Below, in pieces: positions 27,721 to 36,621 of a DNA stretch of 64,000 nucleotides. The stretch is from Prorocentrum cordatum (lineage: Eukaryota; Sar; Dinophyceae; Prorocentrales; Prorocentraceae): the NCBI GenBank assembly GCA_963575745.1, contig CAUYUJ010019871.1, forward strand, positions 98,501 to 162,500, given 5' to 3'. The stretch's first letter is position 1. Every line of letters starts with the position of its first letter. Below the pieces are notes generated by a model. It did not search any database. It had not been told where the DNA came from and saw nothing but the letters and a program-made list of their open reading frames with translations. The translations under genes were made by a program, and so were the position numbers.

Positions 27721-29575
27721 TTCCCCGCCTACCTCTGCCTTTTCCTGAGGTCTCTCTACGGCCTTTACCACGGCCTTTTCCCCCAAAGAATATCTCATCA
27801 TGTTGTTCATCTGAGAGCCTCTGGAGAAATGCCGCGACGCCTCGTCCGTCCAACCTCCGACGACCTCGCTTACCTTTACCTTTTCCATTAAAACTTCTCC
27901 GTATCCTCCTTCTAACACGACGCACTGGTTTTCGCGTGAACCTCCTCCACCTTCGTTTAGCTTGTTGTAGTAACCAGAACAAATGTTCAGCACGCTGATT
28001 GTCGTTATCCATATTCATGATATCTGGCCAATCTAGAGCTTCAACACCATCTGATGATATAGTGTCTGTATCGGTGCCGGAGTCGAAATCCTCGTCTCCC
28101 AAGTAGGTGGATACACCGTCGGTTAGGGGGTTTGATTCCCCCCATAAGGAGCGGTGTGGTTGTGGTTCTCTAGAAGGAGGGCTGGTTGCCCAGCTTGGTT
28201 GTGATCGATCCCCTGCTAATAAAGCAGTGGATTCTCCTGGGTCATCGGCCCATATGCTTGAGGGCCCGTTTCCAGGCTGGGCTTCAGTAGTCAAGGTAGT
28301 GTAGAAATTTCCACTACCAGATCCCCTTCCCCTTCCAAACACAGATCCTATGTTACCAGGAGACCGTTCAGATAGGTGGCCTATCGAACGCATCCTCTCC
28401 AGCAACTCATCATACTGTTGTTGTGTTCGGGGCATTTGGTGATTGAGTGGCTGTAAGAGTTGCATGGCTCGCTGGTTGCCGACGCCTAAGGCGCGGAATA
28501 GGATAGTGGTTAGCAGTTGGAAGTTGGGAAGGTCGAATCCCACCGACTGTGCCTCAAGTCGGGCCATTTCGAATCGGGTAAGGGTGACATCGATTCGTTC
28601 CCCGTGAGGCACGTGGAAGTCGATGAGTTGTGTGCCGGAAGTGAGCTGTCGCTCATCTTCCAGGCGTTCGAACTTCATGCTTAGGAGGAACATGATGTAG
28701 GTCACTGGGTCTGTGTGGACCCCATCGATGTCAGCACCATAGTTTATAATGTCAGGCGGTACCCTCATGGCGAGTGTCCTCGCTAGGCCACCTAGGCCGC
28801 GTTGTATTGCGGCCGCTTGGGCCTGTGGCGTCATACGTCCGCTTGTAACGTTGAGCCATGCGTTGACCTCGTAGATGTACTCACGAAAAGGTACATTACC
28901 TTGAGGGTCCCAATATGGGCCATGTGTTTGCCCATCGGTGCTGTTTTCTCCACGACGCATGTGTCCGATTGCTGCCCCCAGCGCGAACCATATAATAGCG
29001 AAAACGACTAGCCCGAGAATGTGTAGAGAAGGACGGTTGTGATGCGCGTTGTCGCGCTGGGGTAGCGCCTTGTCGAGTCTTCGAGGCGCTCTGTCTGGCG
29101 GGTCTCCCCGCCCCTGCTTCAAGTATTGCGCTGTTAGCTCGTTGCCGAGCGGTTGATGGTAACGGAATGATGAAGCGTATATGGTACCAGTCTGGTCGTC
29201 TAGACGTCGTACCTCTCGTGTTGCTTCTTGCTCTTGGATAGATCCTCGTAAACGTACTGGGAGTGGTGGCGCAGGGTGGTAGGTGGTCACGAAGATCGTG
29301 CCGAAGAATATGAGGCTAAGAAGAGCAAGAGCTGACCACACGAGAGTGCGGCCAGCTCCGCTACCAAGTCGAAAGTGAGCCTGGTAACTCAAATAGCATC
29401 CGATTCCATGATAGACATCGGATGGCAAATAGCGTCCATCGCTCTGCTGTGATAGTACAGTATGAGGGGTGGACGGATAAGATAGGATAAGATCGATGTA
29501 ATGATCTCTCCAGCACATAGCGAACACTCGCGGTGTCCGGGCAAATAGGGCGCGCGTGCCTTGAGCCAAAGGCAA
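27641..29575 (-). CDS. gag: Gag of the copia-type element (3' end out of frame)
   Basis: This is the structural protein that should package element RNA. The frame is open from inside the 5' LTR (first ATG at 29,516-29,518) and crosses the LTR end and primer site. Two hydrophobic segments precede the capsid part, at about residues 77-97 and 186-204 counted from 29,575. The stretch at about residues 215-400, with YIYEVNAWLNV and PVTYIMFLLSMKFERLEDE, has the look of a copia Gag capsid region, followed by a basic GKGKGKRGRRR tail. After 27,721 the frame is wrong: a GNRA hairpin here has a three-base loop, and from that point the CCHC knuckle lies in the next frame. The last 27 or so residues are therefore out-of-frame sequence. 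Confidence 0.75.
   Translation of the reverse strand: MPLAQGTRALFARTPRVFAMCWRDHYIDLILSYPSTPHTVLSQQSDGRYLPSDVYHGIGCYLSYQAHFRLGSGAGRTLVWSALALLSLIFFGTIFVTTYHPAPPLPVRLRGSIQEQEATREVRRLDDQTGTIYASSFRYHQPLGNELTAQYLKQGRGDPPDRAPRRLDKALPQRDNAHHNRPSLHILGLVVFAIIWFALGAAIGHMRRGENSTDGQTHGPYWDPQGNVPFREYIYEVNAWLNVTSGRMTPQAQAAAIQRGLGGLARTLAMRVPPDIINYGADIDGVHTDPVTYIMFLLSMKFERLEDERQLTSGTQLIDFHVPHGERIDVTLTRFEMARLEAQSVGFDLPNFQLLTTILFRALGVGNQRAMQLLQPLNHQMPRTQQQYDELLERMRSIGHLSERSPGNIGSVFGRGRGSGSGNFYTTLTTEAQPGNGPSSIWADDPGESTALLAGDRSQPSWATSPPSREPQPHRSLWGESNPLTDGVSTYLGDEDFDSGTDTDTISSDGVEALDWPDIMNMDNDNQRAEHLFWLLQQAKRRWRRFTRKPVRRVRRRIRRSFNGKGKGKRGRRRLDGRGVAAFLQRLSDEQHDEIFFGGKGRGKGRRETSGKGRGRRGTREVETARFLNAMNVVVPIILCEIVQ
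27716..27728 (-). repeat. GNRA-type hairpin with a one-base-short loop at the Gag frame break
   Basis: Stem GCGGG/CCCGC is perfect but the sense loop is GAA instead of GAAA. The Gag frame is correct up to here and the zinc-knuckle frame is correct from here on; the shift equals exactly one missing base. Confidence 0.85.
28264..28277 (-). repeat. GNRA hairpin with a U-G pair on the sense strand
   Basis: Sense strand GCCTG-GAAA-CGGGC. The fourth pair is U with G; the opposite strand would have a C-A mismatch. Lies in Gag. Confidence 0.85.
29355..29366 (-). promoter_or_regulatory. Primer-binding site, initiator tRNA-Met type
   Basis: One base after the 5' LTR the sense strand reads TGGTAGCGGAGC. 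It differs at one position from TGGTAGCAGAG, the complement of a common eukaryotic initiator tRNA-Met 3' end, which many copia elements use to prime reverse transcription. Its position and strand agree with the coding direction. Confidence 0.75.
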
Positions 29576-29636
29576 CGGCGCGCGCGAGCTATGCTCCCGA
29601 TACTATAACATCTCCCAAAGACCTACCCTTAAAGTC
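29368..29636 (-). repeat. 5' LTR of the copia-type element
   Basis: Identical in length to 13,644-13,912 and matching it except for three substitutions. It carries a spliced-leader-like segment at 29,560-29,578 and an open frame with an ATG at 29,516-29,518 that runs out of the LTR, through the primer site and into Gag. The next base downstream on the sense strand is one nucleotide before the primer-binding site. Confidence 0.93.
29560..29578 (-). other. Spliced-leader-like segment in the 5' LTR
   Basis: Sense strand CCGTTGCCTTTGGCTCAAG. Compared with the spliced leader it lacks two bases (AT) and has one substitution. It lies within a GC-rich stem formed by GCGCGC runs on both sides. Confidence 0.55.
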
Positions 29637-29756
29637 TGGAACCGGAACCAGAGAACACACGGCGCCGGAACAAGCCACAAAAACGACGACGTGACCTGTA
29701 AAGGAACGGCAGAACGGGACCGGTAGGAAAACCGGCCCTGTCGATTCCAGGGCCCA
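29637..29756. mobile_element. Family E TIR element, right half
   Basis: Starts with the duplicated TGGAA, continues with GGAACC motifs and ends CGGCCCTGTCGATTCCAGGG plus CCC, the inverted counterpart of the start at 13,521. Together the halves match the 150-bp copy at 34,698-34,847 in order. Confidence 0.75.
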
Positions 29757-29939
29757 GTGCGGCCAAACCTGTCGGGTGGGGCGCACAGGTGGTCGGAAGG
29801 TCGCGCAGATTTCTCGGCTCGGCGCTGGGCCCCCGCCCTTGGCGCGCAGAGGGCACCGGGGGCAGCGCTGGAAACGCCGCCAGGGCTGCAAAAGCCGATC
29901 CCAAAAGTCCGCGAGGAACTCGGAACGTGTGCTCCATCC

Positions 29940-30120
29940 TACTCCAGCTCCTTCGCCAAGTCCTCCTTCTCCTCCTCCTTCTCCTCCTCCTCCTCCTCCT
30001 CCAACATCTCCTCCCCCCTACTCCTCCCGCTCCTGCTCTTGTTCCTGCTCCCCCTCCTTTTCCCTCTTCCTCCCCCTCCTCCCCCTCCTCCTCCTCCTCC
30101 TCCTCCTCCTCCTCCATGAT
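29940..30120. repeat. (CTC)n array
   Basis: CTC with CCT and TTC variants just beyond the retrotransposon. Confidence 0.9.
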
Positions 30121-31598
30121 CCTCGTCCCTCCTCCTCCCTCCGCCTCTTTCTTCCTCCCCGTCTTCGTCTTTCCCCCCCCCCGTCCCCACGCGCAAGATG
30201 AAACAGGAAAAGCACATGGCGACGAGAAAGGCCTGGAGGCACACAAATGTGTAAAAAGAAAGGCCAGAATATTGGAATCCGCGGGCACCGAAAATCGGCA
30301 TCATTAAACCGTGGCAATATTCCGATCGGCCAACATGCGGCGCGTTTCAGGACACGCGACGCTGGAAGGAAGAGATTGTCGGCAACAACCAGCACCAGTC
30401 GGCCACATCAGACGCCGTTCGGAACATGCGATGCCGAATCCCTTGCCGGCATCATATGATCCAGATCCGGCGCAATGAGGGAAACACCGAAGGGATGTGA
30501 CGCCCAAGGGCGCGGCACCAAAATATTGATGTGCTGATTGCCAAATGACGAGTGCAGATAGCAACCTTATTTCAGACGTACGCTGCTCGCTGGCGTAATT
30601 CATCGCGTGTGCTCCCGCGCTTTCATGATGGCACGCCTGACAACAAGCATACCTGCACGATTACAAAGCCCGCAGGCGTGCATTCAATCAGTTCCATCAT
30701 ATCTGCATGCTTGCATGATGGAAGGCTTCCATGTTTGCACGGTTACAGGTTTATGCAATCATGCGCGCTCGCGTGCTAGCGAGGGCTTCGGAGCCTAGAA
30801 CATGGGCTACGACGGGCACGTTCTGGTTTAGCTAGGTTGGCTCGAACCACTGTGTAGGCGCTGCCCCTGGGGTAATAGACGTCTCCCGCTGGCTTGGCGC
30901 CCCTCACAACACGGATCGTTGCCTACATGTGAGGCGTTCTACAGAGAAGGCGATTCCAAAATCTCAGCCGTTACCTCATGTGCAGGCACTTGTCGCATTG
31001 AATTGTCCAGCGACGCATCCAGGGCCGTCAGGCAGAAGGTGCGGGCCGTCTCAGATGGCGGAGGCCGTCTGAGATGGCCCGCCCGTTCTGCCGAGATCAC
31101 AGGAGGCTTCTCGACAGGTCGGAGGGCTTCTGAGAAGCCCCGCCGCCTTCTGAGATGACAGGTGCCCTCTCAGTGCCTCCCTCGGCGCGACTTCGAACGT
31201 AGGCGCTCCACGTGCTAGCACACTCTGCATGAGTGGCATGACTAGTTGTGCCACAGCTTGCCCCATGGACGTAGTGCACGACGTCAGATAGATCGTGCGC
31301 CAACTGCTTGTGGGGCGTCATCGGTCGGTTCGCCATGTATTTCGCACCCCCACAATCTACCGAGTCTGCCTGGGCAGCGCCACGAATTGCGACATAGCAT
31401 GCGCACACCCGGAGTACGAGCTTGCCCAGCCTGTCCGGGCAGCACCATTGGTTGCGATGTGGGTTGCGCCACGAGTTGGCCCAGTCTGCCCTGGTGGCGC
31501 TGCAGTTTGCACCATAAACTGCGCGCCAACGAGGCACGAGCCAGCCCGCTCTGTTTACGCGGCGTGACAAATTGGTCGCGCCATGGGCACGCCCTTTG
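30121..31598. other. No gene seen
   Basis: Contains GCATGCTTGCATGATGGAAG-type short direct repeats near 30,640-30,760, CTTCTGAGAAGCCCC palindromes at 31,050-31,160 and the degenerate 60-bp repeat at 31,360. Confidence 0.5.
31360..31570. repeat. Degenerate tandem repeat, unit about 60-65 bp
   Basis: CCTGGGCAGCGCCACGAATTG, CTGTCCGGGCAGCACCATTG and CTGCCCTGGTGGCGCTGCAG are aligned positions of successive units. No gene. Confidence 0.5.
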
Positions 31599-31822
31599 TG
31601 GGCCCCGGGACACGGCAAGGCCGTTTTTTACCGTTTCCCAAAAAAATCTTCCTTGAAAATGGAAACGGCAAAAAAAACGGCGACCGGAAACGGCAAAAAA
31701 AACGGCTCCAGGATCGGAACCGGAGCCGGAACCGGTCAAAAAACGGCGACGGAACCGGTAAAAAAACGGCGTCGGAACCGGCAAGAAAACGGCAAAACGG
31801 AACCGGTGAAAAACCCGTGCGG
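31599..31822. mobile_element. Family E TIR element, longer copy with a decayed right end
   Basis: Left terminus TGGGCCCCGGGACACGGCAA and the same AAAAACGG interior, expanded by extra GGAACCGG units. The right terminus is not recognisable after GGTGAAAAACCC, so the end is approximate. Confidence 0.6.
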
Positions 31823-32182
31823 ATGGGAAAACTTCGAAGCAGACCCAGTCGTGGCGACGAAAGAAGGGCAGCGGCTCGGGTACCTCCTCCTGCTCTGGGC
31901 GAGAAGTCCGTCGAGGGGCCCGCAATGGAGCAGGGACCGGCCGTCGAGGCATGCCGACGGGCCTGGCGGCCTGCCACGACAGGTTCTCAGAACCCGGAGG
32001 TGCTCCAAGAGCCAAAGCAGTGCCCAACGTGTTGAGACAAGCCAGTCACAGCCAGACAAAATGTTCGAAGAGCATTTCGTGCACACCACCAGAAAGGTTC
32101 TCAGAACAGTTTTGTTTGCTGTGGGCCTGTGGGCGAGCCAGGGCACTTCGCCGCTGCCTGACTCGAGGGAGCCTCAAGGGTG

Positions 32183-32352
32183 AAGGGGCCCTTGGGCACG
32201 CAAATAAAAACGCACAAATGACAGGATTTCCTATGTTTCCCCATAGTTTCGGGTGTTTTGTCTTCCCCCCCACTTCCAATATTTCTCTATATTTTCCCGG
32301 GGATCGACGATTCATGGTGTCTGTGTGTTCTGTTCCCCTCCTGAACACTCCA
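32183..32352. repeat. Family B interspersed repeat
   Basis: Same block order as 6,002-6,130 and extended to a GTGTTCTGTTCCCCTCCTGA tail, also seen at 46,273-46,442. Confidence 0.7.
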
Positions 32353-32440
32353 GGTCCAACCCGACCCGACCCCCTGTGTTGAGCGGGGGGCGACCGTCCC
32401 AGCAGCCTGGAGGCCTGCCACGGCATGGTCTCAGATTTAA

Positions 32441-32592
32441 CTCGGGCCTGTCCCCGATACAGGCGGATTCTGAGGAAAACTTCAGAAGACAAAAACAAAC
32501 CTAAACAAATACTCAGAAATGGTGAAACATCGTCCCCAGACTAGTTCTGGACTATTTTGGAATGTTCTTCCATGTAGAGGGGCAGGCCCGGC
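32441..32592. mobile_element. Family A TIR element, diverged copy
   Basis: CTCGGGCCTGTCCCCGATAC at one end and GGGGCAGGCCCGGC at the other; interior has CGTCCCCAGACTAGTT in the place of the family centre. Confidence 0.65.
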
Positions 32593-32762
32593 ATAATCTT
32601 AGAATAAACGAATGTTAAGACATCGATTGCATATGTCCAAAAGATCGGCTACAGCAAGACTGCCTCGGCCAGAAATTCTCTAATAACATGTCGCGCAAAC
32701 AACAACGATCGTAGTTTGGAGCATGATTTGGCACATGTCCCTAAAATGAAGTTTCCCCAATG

Positions 32763-32860
32763 GGGTCCGAACAGATAAAATCGGAGGATCGCGACGCATC
32801 GCCGACGCATCGGCGATGCCTCCGCGACGTCGCATCGGCGACGTCAGCGTGGAGCAGGCT
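32763..32860. repeat. Family H fragment
   Basis: GGGGTCCGAACAGATAAAAT, then CGGAGGATCGCGACGCATCG and GACGTCAGCGTGGAG, the left part of the family H element at 55,037. Confidence 0.65.
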
Positions 32861-32907
32861 TCACACCGAGGCTTCAAAAAACCCTGAACCTGACCCTGCC
32901 TAGTCAA

Positions 32908-33048
32908 GCGCGCTCCACTACTCGCAAAGGAGCTACTCGCAAATAGCCTGGATCCGCCGGGGGGGGGGGGCGATCCACTACGTCGAAGAAGACATGTGTG
33001 TTTCGGACGTTTGCGAGTGGGCACTTTGCGAGTAGTGGAGCGCGTTCG
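32908..33048. mobile_element. 140-bp fold-back element
   Basis: The left arm GCGCTCCACTACTCGCAAAG and the right arm CTTTGCGAGTAGTGGAGCGC are exact inverses; an inner CTACTCGCAAAT pairs with GTTTGCGAGTGG. A poly-G run is in the centre. Confidence 0.85.
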
Positions 33049-33564
33049 GTGATTGCCACCTCTTGGGGGACCGATTTTTTACCTCCGCCTGCTTCCGCCG
33101 AGCTGCCGACAGCGGACGGGCCTCGTTCTGCTTCCACCACCCTCCGCTGGCCTTCCGCCGCGGAAAAGACATCAGCCCCTTCGATCCTCGAAGGCGAGGC
33201 GCTTCCTGGAACGCCTCACAGCGAGCCGCCTGGCTGATGCGCCTGGGTACACCAGCATGTACCGATACCGCCACTCCCCAGACCTCTCTCGGTGTGGGCG
33301 CACCGCGACATGTTCTCATAATGGAGTGAACTTAGATCGCAGACCACGATCTCGAGAACATGTCGCAGATGCGCGAAACGCATACGACTGGACCAGAGGT
33401 GCTCGGAGAACATTCCGCGCCAACCGCCGAAGGCTCTCGAGACACCCTTTCGTGGGCCTACAGGCAAGCCTGCAACGCCTCGCCACTGCCCGACCCCCGA
33501 CGCGCGCCTGCGCCCGCCGCCCGCTGCCCCGGCCGGCCCGCGAGGACGCGAGCGCATCGGTGCC

Positions 33565-33606
33565 CTGCGCCTGCGCCTGCAGCCACAGCTGCCGCCACAC
33601 GCTGTC
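33565..33606 (-). CDS. ABC transporter exon 6: start of the linker after the nucleotide-binding domain
   Basis: The codons DSVWRQLWLQAQAQ follow an acceptor CCCGAG|GAC and continue exon 5 as ...QRE-DSVWRQLW. This resembles the conserved step after GTHEELL in MDR proteins (an aromatic, then L, then Q-rich sequence). The frame stays open further as GTDALAS, so the 3' end is uncertain; the end chosen is the last CAG before GGC. The intron to exon 5 would be about 11.2 kb. If correct, the protein continues past this domain, suggesting a full-length transporter with a second half. Confidence 0.65.
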
Positions 33607-34697
33607 CTCGGGCGCCGAGCCCGCGCGGCAGCGCCGACGCGCCGCCCGGCCCGACGCTGCCGCCGGCCGACGACGCCGGGACGCGGCGGCGCCCGCCGCC
33701 GCCGCGGGCTGCCGCAAAGTGCGGGTGTCCACCAGGCGCCCCCAAAGTCGAATCGACAAGTCGGATCGGCGATCGAAATGAGTCGGATCGGCGGAAATCG
33801 GCAGCCGAGTCGGGAAAAGTCGGATCGGCAGAAATCGGCAGGCTGGCCCCCCGGCGGCACGCGGAGCCTTTCGCAGGCGGATGGCGTGCCGATCCCCTCC
33901 GCGGGGCGGCGGGCTCGGAGAGGCGCAGGAGGCTGACGCCTGGAGACCAGGCCGCGGATGGCGTGTCGCTCCAAAACGTGGTGCACTCTGTTTAAATGCT
34001 TAAGAAATCATGGGCTGAGAAATTCATAGTCTCAGAACTCGAATGAAAAAAAACCCAAGATTTCCTTCAATATTTTAGGATGTACATGGCAACATTAAGA
34101 ATAATTGAGATTCTGGCCGAAAACTGAAGTTTCCTTAAGCATCGCCTAAGGTGCGGGTCAGAACTGGCGGAACGACACGCTAACCAAGAGTTGCCAACTG
34201 TGATGGCCTGAAACGTACAACGTACCCCTTATCAGTATGATTGGCATCTCCGTGTCTCGGTGCCGCTCCGCTCCCTCCGTGTATGAAGGCATACCTTTAG
34301 CATGTAGAAGCCTAAAAAACGGCATAAACGCCAACTTTCGACGGTCCGCGATGATTTCTTTGATCTTTTCGATGAGCCCTCCTCCCTTGCGCGCGAAGCA
34401 CGCCAGCAGGAGGCGCCACCAGGGGCTCCATCGCAGAAGAAATGAAAGAGAAACGTTGGAAGTGTATGTTATACAGTTGCCCCTTCTTCGAGGCACATCC
34501 CTAAGATTGTCATCGTGTTGGGCCTGTCGATCGAAGGGATGGGGCTAAGCTGGAGGCTGTTTAGCCACAGCTGCCGCCACGACTTGGGATGGAGGGTGAC
34601 GGATCCTAGACACCCAAGGGCCGAAATTGTACCGCCGCAGAGACGGCTCTTCCCCCCGACCTCTGCTCCTCGCGGCCCCGGGACCCGGGGAGCTCTG
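33607..34697. other. No gene seen; intron if exons 5 and 6 are correct
   Basis: A CGGATCGGCGGAAATCGGCA repeat at 33,760-33,845, AT-richer sequence at 34,000-34,140 and a GC palindrome at 34,386-34,430. Confidence 0.4.
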
Positions 34698-34847
34698 TGG
34701 GCCCTGGAAACGGCAGGGCTGTTTTTTCACCGTTTCCAGCAAAATGTCCCTTGAAAATGGAAACGGCAAAAAAACGGCGACCGGAAACGGTAAAAAAACG
34801 GCGACACGGAACCGGTAACAAAACGGCCCTGTCGTTTCCAGGGCCCA
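34698..34847. mobile_element. Family E TIR element, intact 150-bp copy
   Basis: Termini TGGGCCCTGGAAACGGCAGG and, inverted, CCTGTCGTTTCCAGGGCCCA. The interior is repeated AAACGGC and ACCGG motifs. No coding capacity; a MITE-like element. Confidence 0.8.
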
Positions 34848-34945
34848 CTAAGCACGGGAGGGCCCCGAGAGCCCGGAAACGACACACCACCCTGAGATCC
34901 TATAGCGCTTGCAGATCTCTCACAGCGGGCGCGTTCGCCCAACGT

Positions 34946-35117
34946 TTCGGCGGTGGACACACCTCCCTTTCGTAAGCCTCCCCTTCATGACAACGGCCTG
35001 GGACCGAAGCCGACGGACCGGCCCCGCCAAAATGACGGCCGCGACGCCCTGTCGCGAACCGACAACGGCGAATTCCTTCATCGACGCGTCAGGGTAGGAG
35101 GTCGGTCCACCCCCGAA
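34946..35117. mobile_element. Family D TIR element
   Basis: Same length as 9,431-9,602 and the same termini and interior order. Confidence 0.8.
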
Positions 35118-35636
35118 ACTTCGAGCCCCGGGACCCTCACGGATCGATGCGGCTCGGACAGGGACGCCGAACGCTGGGGGCCGGGGCTCCAGTCGTCATG
35201 CATTTGCGGTGTCGCAGCTGTGCTGCCACGTCGGACCTCGGGGGCGCGGGGCGAGGCTGCGGCTACCGGACCGCTCCGTCCCCCAGAAATCGAGTAGGGG
35301 ATCGACTACAGGATCGATTTACCCAAGAGTTGATATTCCCGGCAAATTCAGGGGAAAAATGCGCGGAACAATCTACGAGCTCTCTACGTCTTGATTCGTG
35401 CACTCGACGAGAACATCGAGTTTGGGGTACACCAATCCTGGAATCGATCCCCTACTCGAAGAGCCTCTTCGAGCACCCTTCCTCCGCCCGCGGGGCGGAG
35501 GGGGGGGAGAGCCGTCCTCCGCGCGTGCGCGCGCGCTCCTGGCCCTCCAATCGTTCTCCCCGCGGCCCGGGACGGGTACAGCAAGTCACACCCATGCGCA
35601 CGCGCACTGCCCGAACAGAAAAAAACGATTCCTTCT
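35118..35636. other. No gene seen
   Basis: A motif CGAGTAGGGGATCGA is mirrored at 35,448 (TCGATCCCCTACTCG), 150 bases from its partner at 35,290, so another fold-back may span 35,290-35,465. Confidence 0.45.
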
Positions 35637-35703
35637 TCTCCTCCTCCTCCTCCTCCTCCTCCTCCTCATCATCATCATCATCATCACCACCATCACCACC
35701 ACC

Positions 35704-35737
<34 letters not shown>

Positions 35738-35852
35738 TCATCATCAGCATCACCACCATCATCATCATCATCATCATCAGCATCATCATCATCATCAGCA
35801 TCATCATCATCCTCATCATCATCATCACCATCACCATCACCATCACCATCAC

Positions 35853-35909
<57 letters not shown>

Positions 35910-36515
35910 TAGCATCATCATCATCATCATCCTGATCATCATCATCATCATCATCATCCTTGTCCTCCTCATCCTCATCCTCATCCTCATCAGCAGCATC
36001 ATCATCAGCATCATCAGCACCATCATCATCAGCATCATCAGCAGCATCAGCATCATCATCAGCAGCATCATCATCGCCATCAGCATCGTCATCATCATCA
36101 GCATCATCAGCATCATCAGCAGCATCACCATCAGCATCATCAGCATCAGAAAGCATCATCATCAGCATGAGCATCAGCATCATCATCATCAGCATCATCA
36201 TAATCATCAGCATCGTCATCATCATCAGCATCGTCAGCATCGTCATCAACATCGTCATCATCATCAGCATCAGCAGCATCATCAGCATCAGCATCATCAG
36301 CATCATCAGCATCATCAAGAGCACCATCATCAGGATTATCATCAGCATTATCATCAGCATCATGGTCATCGTCAGCAGCATCATCATCATCAGCAGTATC
36401 ATCAGCAGCATCATCAACAGCATCATCATCCGCAGCATAATCGTAATCAGCAACAGCATCAGCAGCATCATCCTCATCACCATCATCCTCATCATCCTCA
36501 TCATCATCATCCTCC
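35637..36515. repeat. (CTC)n then (ATC)n array
   Basis: A short (CTC)n run followed by some 850 bases of ATCATC with CAG interspersions in the second half. Confidence 0.95.
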
Positions 36516-36621
36516 ACCTCCTCCTCTGCCTCCTCTTCGTCCTCCTCCTCCTCCCCTCGTACTTCTCCTCCCCCTCCTCCTCCTATTCCTCCTCCCTATC
36601 CTGCCTTCCAGCAAGGGACTC

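Larger units (their letters stand above)
14019..29150 (-). repeat. Series of 39 dispersed GNRA-tetraloop hairpins
   Basis: Each unit is 14 nt: 5-bp stem, 4-base loop, 5-bp stem. First bases on the plus strand: 14019, 14195, 14802, 15589, 16485, 16892, 17707, 18216, 18726, 19821, 20079, 20695, 20873, 21138, 21227, 21762, 21795, 22284, 22365, 22857, 23267, 23445, 23685, 23946, 24482, 25089, 25170, 25745, 25973, 26456, 26672, 26747, 27239, 27386, 27716 (13 nt), 28181, 28264, 29098, 29137. Sense-strand loops are GAAA (22), GCAA (7), GAGA (3), GTAA (2), GGAA (2), and single GATA, GCAG and GAA. Stems (plus strand, 5' arm): GCAGG 8, GCGGG 7, GCGAG 5, GCTCG 5, GCTGG 3, GCCTG 3, one each of GCGTG, GCGCG, GCACG, GCGGA, GCCGG and CGTTG, and two with a wobble. 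On the sense strand the unit is nearly always followed by C and usually by CT. Confidence 0.95.
13644..29636 (-). mobile_element. Copia-type LTR retrotransposon, 16 kb, minus strand
   Basis: Two 269-bp direct repeats bound 15.45 kb of coding sequence on the minus strand. The order of protease, integrase, then reverse transcriptase and RNase H is that of Ty1/copia elements. TGGAA is found immediately outside both ends (13,639-13,643 and 29,637-29,641), a 5-bp target duplication. The element sits inside a copy of a short TIR element whose two halves continue at 13,521 and 29,755, which fixes the boundaries independently. The LTRs begin GAC and end GAC on the sense strand instead of TG...CA. The LTRs differ at 3 positions, so insertion is fairly recent, yet the frame is broken by four in-frame stops and about four frame changes; some of these could be assembly errors. 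It lies in sense orientation relative to the ABC transporter gene. Confidence 0.93.

Noticed and set aside
14019-29150. The recurring GN-containing pentapeptides (QGNLP, RGNPP, LGNEP) as a protein motif
   Set aside because: They arise from reading the hairpin in one phase; other units use the two remaining phases or lie in the 3' UTR, so the peptide is a by-product.
33458-33745. Alternative Gly/Ala-rich frame overlapping ABC exon 6
   Set aside because: Only the chosen frame joins exon 5 and gives MDR-like residues; the other reflects GC-rich composition.
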